The notes under the pieces are model-generated. The model was not told where the DNA came from, searched no databases, and saw only the letters and a list, made by a program, of their open reading frames with translations. DNA of 10,428 nt from positions 1-10,428 of the forward strand of contig DFXU01000106.1 in NCBI GenBank assembly GCA_002383285.1. The letters are read 5' to 3'. The translations under genes and the position numbers were made by a program. Of this stretch, positions 6,325 to 10,428 are shown in pieces. The number at the start of each line of letters is the position of its first letter. Position 1 is the first letter of the stretch. Source of the stretch: Caryophanales bacterium UBA4100. GTDB lineage: Bacteria; Bacillota; Bacilli; Paenibacillales; UBA4045.

Positions 6325-7692
6325 TTACTTTAATATTTGCTTAAGCTTGGCATCAAGCTCCGCAGCAGCCTTCTCCGGGCTCTCATTGGCGACCGTTACC
6401 TTCTGAACGGCTTCGGCTATCTCTAGATACGCTTGCTCCAACCCTGGGTTATTCTTCGGAAGCGGATTAACATGGTTCATCTGTTCAGACAACACTTTGT
6501 CTAGATCCGTACTGTTAAACTCAGGCAGCTTGCTGATCGACTTCCGAGATGTCATGGCTCCAACCTTCTGGTGATAGAGAGAAATCATTGCTTCATCGGT
6601 AAGGAACCTGATGAAATCTGCAGCTACCTCTTTATTCTTGGAGTCCTTAGAAATCACAAGTCCATGAGCTTCACCGATCGAAACGCTCTCACCACTCTTA
6701 TTCTTAGGAATCATCGCGGCACCCCAAACACTATCATACGCTTCACCCTTGCCGCTTAGATTACGGAATACAGCCTTACCATAGTATCCGTCTGCATACA
6801 TGCCTAATCGACCTATGGAGAAGAGGTTGCGAAGATCCTTTAGTTTCGCACCTTGAGGGGACAAGCCTTCATCAACTAAGGTTTCATAGTATTGGAGCGC
6901 CTCAATAACCTCAGGTGTATTTACATTCACATTGCCATCTTTATCAAAGATTGAACCATTAAAGCCATATATATTCTTCAGAGCAATCATTCCGTTAATT
7001 GGAAGCTTCTCGGTTGCTTCGCCCATGCCGTATACCTGTTCACCTTGCTCTGTTTTCAATTTAGATAACGCTCTTGCAAATTCCAGCATTTCGTCATGTG
7101 TTTCTGGCGCACGATCCGGAAGTCCCGCTTGCTTGAACAGCTCTTTGTTCCAGTATAGGATGTAAGGCGATGGTGCCCACGGCACACCCATTACCTTGCC
7201 ATTATAGCTGTAATCCTCTTTATAAGAAGGAAACAGATCATCAATGTACGCTTGACCAAGCAGGTCATCTAGGGGCACGATTATGTCCGATGCCGCATAC
7301 GTAGAAAACCAAGCAGTAAACGTCTGAATAATGTCTGGCGCGTTATTAGAAGAAGCCATAACGAAGGTCTGTTGCTTGATATCACCGAATGGAATACCAA
7401 TATACTCAATCGTTACATGTGGATTCAGCTTTGTATAGCTGGCTGCCATAGCCTCTAGTGCCTCTTTCGTAGCAGCCTCACTTACACCCCATGAAGCAAA
7501 TTGCAGTGTAACTGGTTCATTCGTAGTAACCTGCTCCTTGGCTGGTTCATTCGCTTCTTTACTACCCTCATTAATTACATTACTTGCTGTACCACTTTCC
7601 TCATTCTCATTCGCACTGTTATTAGAACCACAGGCTGCAAGCAGAACTACCATCATAACGCTAACCATTAATATCGCTAATAACTTTTTCAT
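6325..7692 (-). CDS. Extracellular sugar-binding lipoprotein of the ABC importer
   Basis: 455 residues, usual for family 1 solute-binding proteins. The N-terminus is a lipoprotein signal: MKK, a hydrophobic stretch, then LAAC (18-21), so C21 is the predicted lipidated residue. A low-complexity Asn/Glu/Ser-rich linker (about 22-60) spaces the protein from the membrane. The mature domain begins near VTLQFASWGVSEAATKEALEA and contains PDIIQTFTAWFSTYAASDIIVPL and VMGVPWAPSPYILYWNKELFKQAGLPDRAPETHDEM, features of CUT1 binding proteins. It captures the sugar or oligosaccharide outside the membrane and passes it to the two permeases. GAGGAGGG (complement of 7702-7709) stands 9 nt before the ATG. As first gene of the operon, it diverges from the membrane AraC regulator. 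The ligand is unknown; linkage to a sulfatase suggests a sulfated or associated sugar, as inference only. Confidence 0.94.
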   Translation of the reverse strand: MKKLLAILMVSVMMVVLLAACGSNNSANENEESGTASNVINEGSKEANEPAKEQVTTNEPVTLQFASWGVSEAATKEALEAMAASYTKLNPHVTIEYIGIPFGDIKQQTFVMASSNNAPDIIQTFTAWFSTYAASDIIVPLDDLLGQAYIDDLFPSYKEDYSYNGKVMGVPWAPSPYILYWNKELFKQAGLPDRAPETHDEMLEFARALSKLKTEQGEQVYGMGEATEKLPINGMIALKNIYGFNGSIFDKDGNVNVNTPEVIEALQYYETLVDEGLSPQGAKLKDLRNLFSIGRLGMYADGYYGKAVFRNLSGKGEAYDSVWGAAMIPKNKSGESVSIGEAHGLVISKDSKNKEVAADFIRFLTDEAMISLYHQKVGAMTSRKSISKLPEFNSTDLDKVLSEQMNHVNPLPKNNPGLEQAYLEIAEAVQKVTVANESPEKAAAELDAKLKQILK

Positions 7693-7761
7693 TTTTCTTG
7701 ACCCTCCTCATATTCATTCGTAAGCCTATTCGTATCATAGTGTTTACATCCGTCCCCGTAT

Positions 7762-7791
7762 ATTCTAGGTTCTTGACTTTTATCATGAAAA
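7762..7791 (-). promoter_or_regulatory. Possible promoter of the ABC importer operon
   Basis: On the minus strand TTTTCA (complement of 7786-7791) and TAGAAT (complement of 7762-7767) are 18 bp apart. The -35 is weak (4/6) and the -10 good (5/6), a pattern common for activator-dependent promoters. Transcription would start near 7755, giving a leader of about 63 nt. It is the same hexamer pair as that upstream of the sulfatase gene. Confidence 0.35.
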
Positions 7792-7813
7792 CCTGAGATT
7801 TCGTATCCACACT

Positions 7814-7824
7814 TTATGACATTA
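7814..7824. promoter_or_regulatory. Operator-like palindrome, site A
   Basis: TTATGACATTA, an 11-base near-palindrome (one mismatched pair), matches site B at 7874-7884 and lies 60 bp from it centre to centre. It would sit near -64 of the predicted importer promoter, a usual position for an activator. The membrane AraC regulator encoded next door is the natural candidate to bind it (inference). Confidence 0.38.
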
Positions 7825-7873
7825 ATGGCCTGTTTCTGATATTTAGCTGTAATCCATTCCTATCCCATAGACG

Positions 7874-7884
7874 TTATGTCATAA
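7874..7884. promoter_or_regulatory. Operator-like palindrome, site B
   Basis: TTATGTCATAA is a perfect 11-base palindrome around a central T. The 9-base half TTATGACAT of site A recurs here inverted as ATGTCATAA (7876-7884). It lies about 60 bp before the start codon of the regulator gene, so it could also affect that gene. No strong promoter for the regulator gene was found in this 251-bp intergenic stretch. Confidence 0.38.
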
Positions 7885-7943
7885 TGTTTGTGTACATCCC
7901 CTACATCCATCTAATGAGGCTAGCATAATCGGAGCTGTGATAT

Positions 7944-10274
7944 ATGACAAAGTGGCATGCACTAAAACGAAAACCAAATAAAGTATTTCTGTTATACTTT
8001 TTTTCATTTTTTATCGTTATATTGGTCCCTGTGCTCTTCCAGAGTATCTCGTCCTATCGACTTGTTGTTAACACTATTCAGGATGAACTAAGTCAAGGCA
8101 GTCTTAATGCCCTAAACCAAACAGGCACATCCTTAGAAAGAGCATTAAAGGAAGCAATCGGACACTCTGTGCAGCTAGGATTAGACGGACGAATTTACGC
8201 CTCTGCTCGTAATCCTGAAAATTCATATTTACTTAATGACGTCAAAGACATAATGAAAAGCTTATCGGCTCAAAATTCTTATGTACATTCCGTACAAATC
8301 TACTTTAGAGAGAACAATCAAATTATCTCATCAGATGGCGCTAATCGTACCTATCATCAAGAGCCCTTCGACCTTTGGATTGAACAAATGGAACAGGATC
8401 AGGCAGATTATTCGTGGCTCCCTTCCCGGCTATTCGTCAATCAGGATGGCATTCCATTCCATGTCATTACGCTTGCTCGTAAAATCCCTGTTGCATTCCC
8501 TGAAACCTTCGGTTATGCCGCTATTCATATCTATGAAGAACACCTTCAAGAGCTATTAGCAAACATGGACCCCGAGCGGAAAAACCATGTTCGTATCATT
8601 GATTCCTCTGGGGCAACGATTACATCTTACAATCACGAGTCCTTCACAGCCAATGAGCAGTTCGACTTGCATGTGAAGGACATACTAAAAATCAACACCC
8701 AAGGATACTATGTGGATGATAGACACTCTCCTCCTGTTCTAGTGTCCTATGGAGCAAACCTGTTTAATGGATGGAAGGTTATATCCGTTACCAGTCTTGA
8801 CTACTTGTACAATAAGCTTACAGCCATTCGTCGTGTAATCGCCTTTACTGGATTCATTCTCATTATATTCGGAGCCATTGTTTCCTACTATCTCTCCCGA
8901 ACCATGTTTAATCCCATCCAGAAGCTATTGGAGAAATCGAAGAAATACCAGCAAGAGCTATCGCTCTCTACACTCGATAAGGAAGATAACACGCTCGGCT
9001 ACGTATCTGATTTATTCGAGAAGGTTATGAACAAGCACAGGGGAATGGAAGCATCCTTCAAAGCGAATTATCCATCGATGTTAAACCGCTTTATATACAA
9101 TCTGCTATACAACAAAATCGACTATTCCTATGATATAGAAGAGAAGATTAAATATTTGCAGCTGCCGCTAACCAGAAGTCATTATACCGTCATGGTCATT
9201 GAGATCGATGACTATTCCACCTTTGCTGAAAAATATTCTTCCGAGGATAAAAACTTATTCCGCTTTGCCTTGACGAACATTACCCAAGAGATTGCCGATC
9301 AAACCTACAACAGCTTATGTACAGAAATTAGTGATAATCAAATCGCACTTCTAATAAATTTACAGTCAGACAATGGGGAGCATCGAGCGCAGCTTAACGA
9401 GCTCGCAAATCAGATCATACAGAAGATCAATGCCTTCTTGGGTTTTTCCGTAACGGTTAGTGTGGGTGGAATCCATGAAGATATTCTTCATACCTACCTT
9501 TCCTTTGCCGAAGCATCAGATGTCATTCATTATAAGGTTGTTCTCGGCGGGAATAAAGTCATCTTCTACGATGAGGTTAACCTAGAAAGATCGATTAACT
9601 ATTACTATCCAGCACAGCTGGAGAAAACCATCATTAATAATATTCTGGCTGGACATGAAGCGAATGTGAAGGAATCCCTCCATCACCTCCGTTCTGAGAT
9701 TAATGAGAAGCCTACGCTGTCATATGAGAATGTCTTCCGTATATACAGCCGACTACTAGAAGCAACCATCGATCTATTATTAGAATCGAATTTATCCATC
9801 CAAGATATATTCGGTCTGCAATACAATATTCATCAAGAACTAGCAAAGCGGGAAACCGTCGATGCGATCACAGAGTGGATGGAGAATGTATTCACCACAG
9901 TCATTGTACATTTAAAGGGGAATAGCAAGAATAACTCTAATGTAGAACAGGCTATAGCCTATATCGAATTGAGATATCGAGAGGATTTATCTGTGGAGCG
10001 TATCGCAGATGCTGTTCAACTGAATACGGCTTATCTTAGCAGAATTTTCAAGCAAACTACCGGCAAGACTATCTTGGAGTACCTGACCCTTAAACGGGTA
10101 GAAGAAAGTAAGCAGCTACTGGTTAATACCAAATTGAACATTCATGAGATTGCTGAAGCGGTCGGATACAATAATACCAACAGCTTTATTCGTTTTTTTA
10201 GAAAGCTTGAGGGTGTCACTCCCGGTGATTATCGTAAGTCGAAGATGTATAGTGAGATAGAAAGGAACTTGTGA
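7944..10274 (+). CDS. Membrane-anchored AraC-family regulator with extracellular sensor domain
   Basis: 776 residues. Membrane segment 1 is near 14-33 and segment 2 near 297-317. Between them lies an extracellular region of about 260 residues (helix near 45-75, then VHSVQIYFRENNQIISS and AAIHIYEEHL) resembling Cache-type sensors. A HAMP-like linker follows (SRTMFNPIQKLLEKSKKYQQEL). Residues about 413-543 (VMVIEIDDY, VTVSVGGI, AEASDVIHYKVVLGGNKVIFY) resemble the degenerate cyclase-like domain common in these regulators. The C-terminus has both AraC helix-turn-helix motifs (about 682-704 and 731-754) ending in GVTPGDYRKS. Proteins of this build accompany CUT1 importers in Paenibacillus relatives and are thought to sense the ligand or loaded binding protein outside and activate the operon. 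GGAG (7931-7934) lies 9 nt before the ATG. Its divergent position points to the importer operon as target. It is a one-component regulator: no kinase domain is present. Confidence 0.92.
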   Translation: MTKWHALKRKPNKVFLLYFFSFFIVILVPVLFQSISSYRLVVNTIQDELSQGSLNALNQTGTSLERALKEAIGHSVQLGLDGRIYASARNPENSYLLNDVKDIMKSLSAQNSYVHSVQIYFRENNQIISSDGANRTYHQEPFDLWIEQMEQDQADYSWLPSRLFVNQDGIPFHVITLARKIPVAFPETFGYAAIHIYEEHLQELLANMDPERKNHVRIIDSSGATITSYNHESFTANEQFDLHVKDILKINTQGYYVDDRHSPPVLVSYGANLFNGWKVISVTSLDYLYNKLTAIRRVIAFTGFILIIFGAIVSYYLSRTMFNPIQKLLEKSKKYQQELSLSTLDKEDNTLGYVSDLFEKVMNKHRGMEASFKANYPSMLNRFIYNLLYNKIDYSYDIEEKIKYLQLPLTRSHYTVMVIEIDDYSTFAEKYSSEDKNLFRFALTNITQEIADQTYNSLCTEISDNQIALLINLQSDNGEHRAQLNELANQIIQKINAFLGFSVTVSVGGIHEDILHTYLSFAEASDVIHYKVVLGGNKVIFYDEVNLERSINYYYPAQLEKTIINNILAGHEANVKESLHHLRSEINEKPTLSYENVFRIYSRLLEATIDLLLESNLSIQDIFGLQYNIHQELAKRETVDAITEWMENVFTTVIVHLKGNSKNNSNVEQAIAYIELRYREDLSVERIADAVQLNTAYLSRIFKQTTGKTILEYLTLKRVEESKQLLVNTKLNIHEIAEAVGYNNTNSFIRFFRKLEGVTPGDYRKSKMYSEIERNL

Positions 10275-10428
10275 TTACTGATTTGTAAGATTAAGGTCAC
10301 TCAGATACGATCTGCTATACTGACAGCCTGCTATCGTAGCCGCTTCTGCACGAGATATGAGGGAGTAAAAATTAACACCGCCTAAGACACCGGCAGCGGT
10401 CCGGGAAATTACGGTTGAATTTGAAATT
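10275..10428. other. Right-edge tail with no assignable gene
   Basis: No plus-strand gene starts here and no convincing terminator follows the regulator gene. One minus-strand frame is open from the right edge to a TAA at 10275-10277 (50 codons), directly next to the regulator's stop. It could be the end of a convergent gene entering from the right, but a frame this short may be open by chance. Confidence 0.3.

Noticed and set aside
7773..7778. Plus-strand TTGACT as a -35 box for the membrane AraC gene
   Set aside because: No acceptable -10 box lies 16-18 bp downstream; the position (7796-7801) reads AGATTT.
10300..10405. Short inverted repeats (such as GCTA-TCG-TAGC and ACCGC/GCGGT) after the last gene, considered as a terminator
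   Set aside because: Stems are only 4-5 bp with long or unsuitable loops and no following T-run.
1..10428. Defence system, CRISPR array, prophage, insertion sequence, or RNA gene
   Set aside because: All gene-sized frames are accounted for by sugar metabolism, transport and regulation genes. No transposase, terminal repeats, spacer-repeat array, or tRNA/rRNA sequence was recognised by eye.

Overview
The window looks like chromosomal DNA of a low-to-mid GC Firmicute of the Paenibacillus/Cohnella type. This is inferred from strong AGGAGG-type ribosome binding sites, a lipoprotein signal typical of Gram-positives, CUT1 sugar transport genes without an ATPase, and a large membrane-anchored AraC regulator next to a solute-binding protein gene. 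I see no rRNA, tRNA, mobile element, CRISPR array or phage gene. The content is an accessory carbohydrate-use locus.

Layout, left to right. (1) 1-574, minus strand: 5' part of an L-fucose/L-arabinose isomerase-family gene that runs off the left edge. (2) 575-843: divergent control region with a TTGACA promoter for the isomerase gene, bracketed by two perfect inverted copies of a 20-bp AT-rich operator-like element. A third partial copy lies just upstream of the next gene. (3) 844-1938, plus: LacI-family repressor. (4) 1886-2740, minus: soluble cupin-type AraC regulator whose 3' end overlaps the LacI gene. (5) 2741-2889: divergent control region with a near-consensus promoter for the AraC gene and a 9-bp tandem repeat in its leader. 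(6) 2890-4428, plus: cytoplasmic Cys-type sulfatase. (7) 4486-4513: strong hairpin terminator shared by convergent genes. (8) 4543-7692, minus: ABC sugar importer operon, with the lipoprotein binding protein first, then a MalF-type and a MalG-type permease. (9) 7693-7943: divergent control region with two near-identical palindromes. (10) 7944-10274, plus: membrane AraC regulator. (11) 10275-10428: short tail with no assignable gene.

How it may work (inference): a sulfated oligosaccharide or sugar is captured by the lipoprotein and imported through the two permeases, powered by an ATPase encoded elsewhere. The sulfatase, which has no export signal, removes sulfate in the cytoplasm, and the isomerase channels the released sugar, possibly a deoxyhexose such as fucose, into catabolism. 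Each of the three functional modules (isomerase, sulfatase, importer) is divergently paired with its own regulator (LacI, AraC, membrane AraC). The substrate cannot be named from the sequence because no glycoside hydrolase or lyase is present.

The protein families are all known. The items most worth a second look are in the control regions: the operator-bracketed isomerase promoter, the tandem-repeat leader of the AraC gene, and the paired palindromes upstream of the importer.
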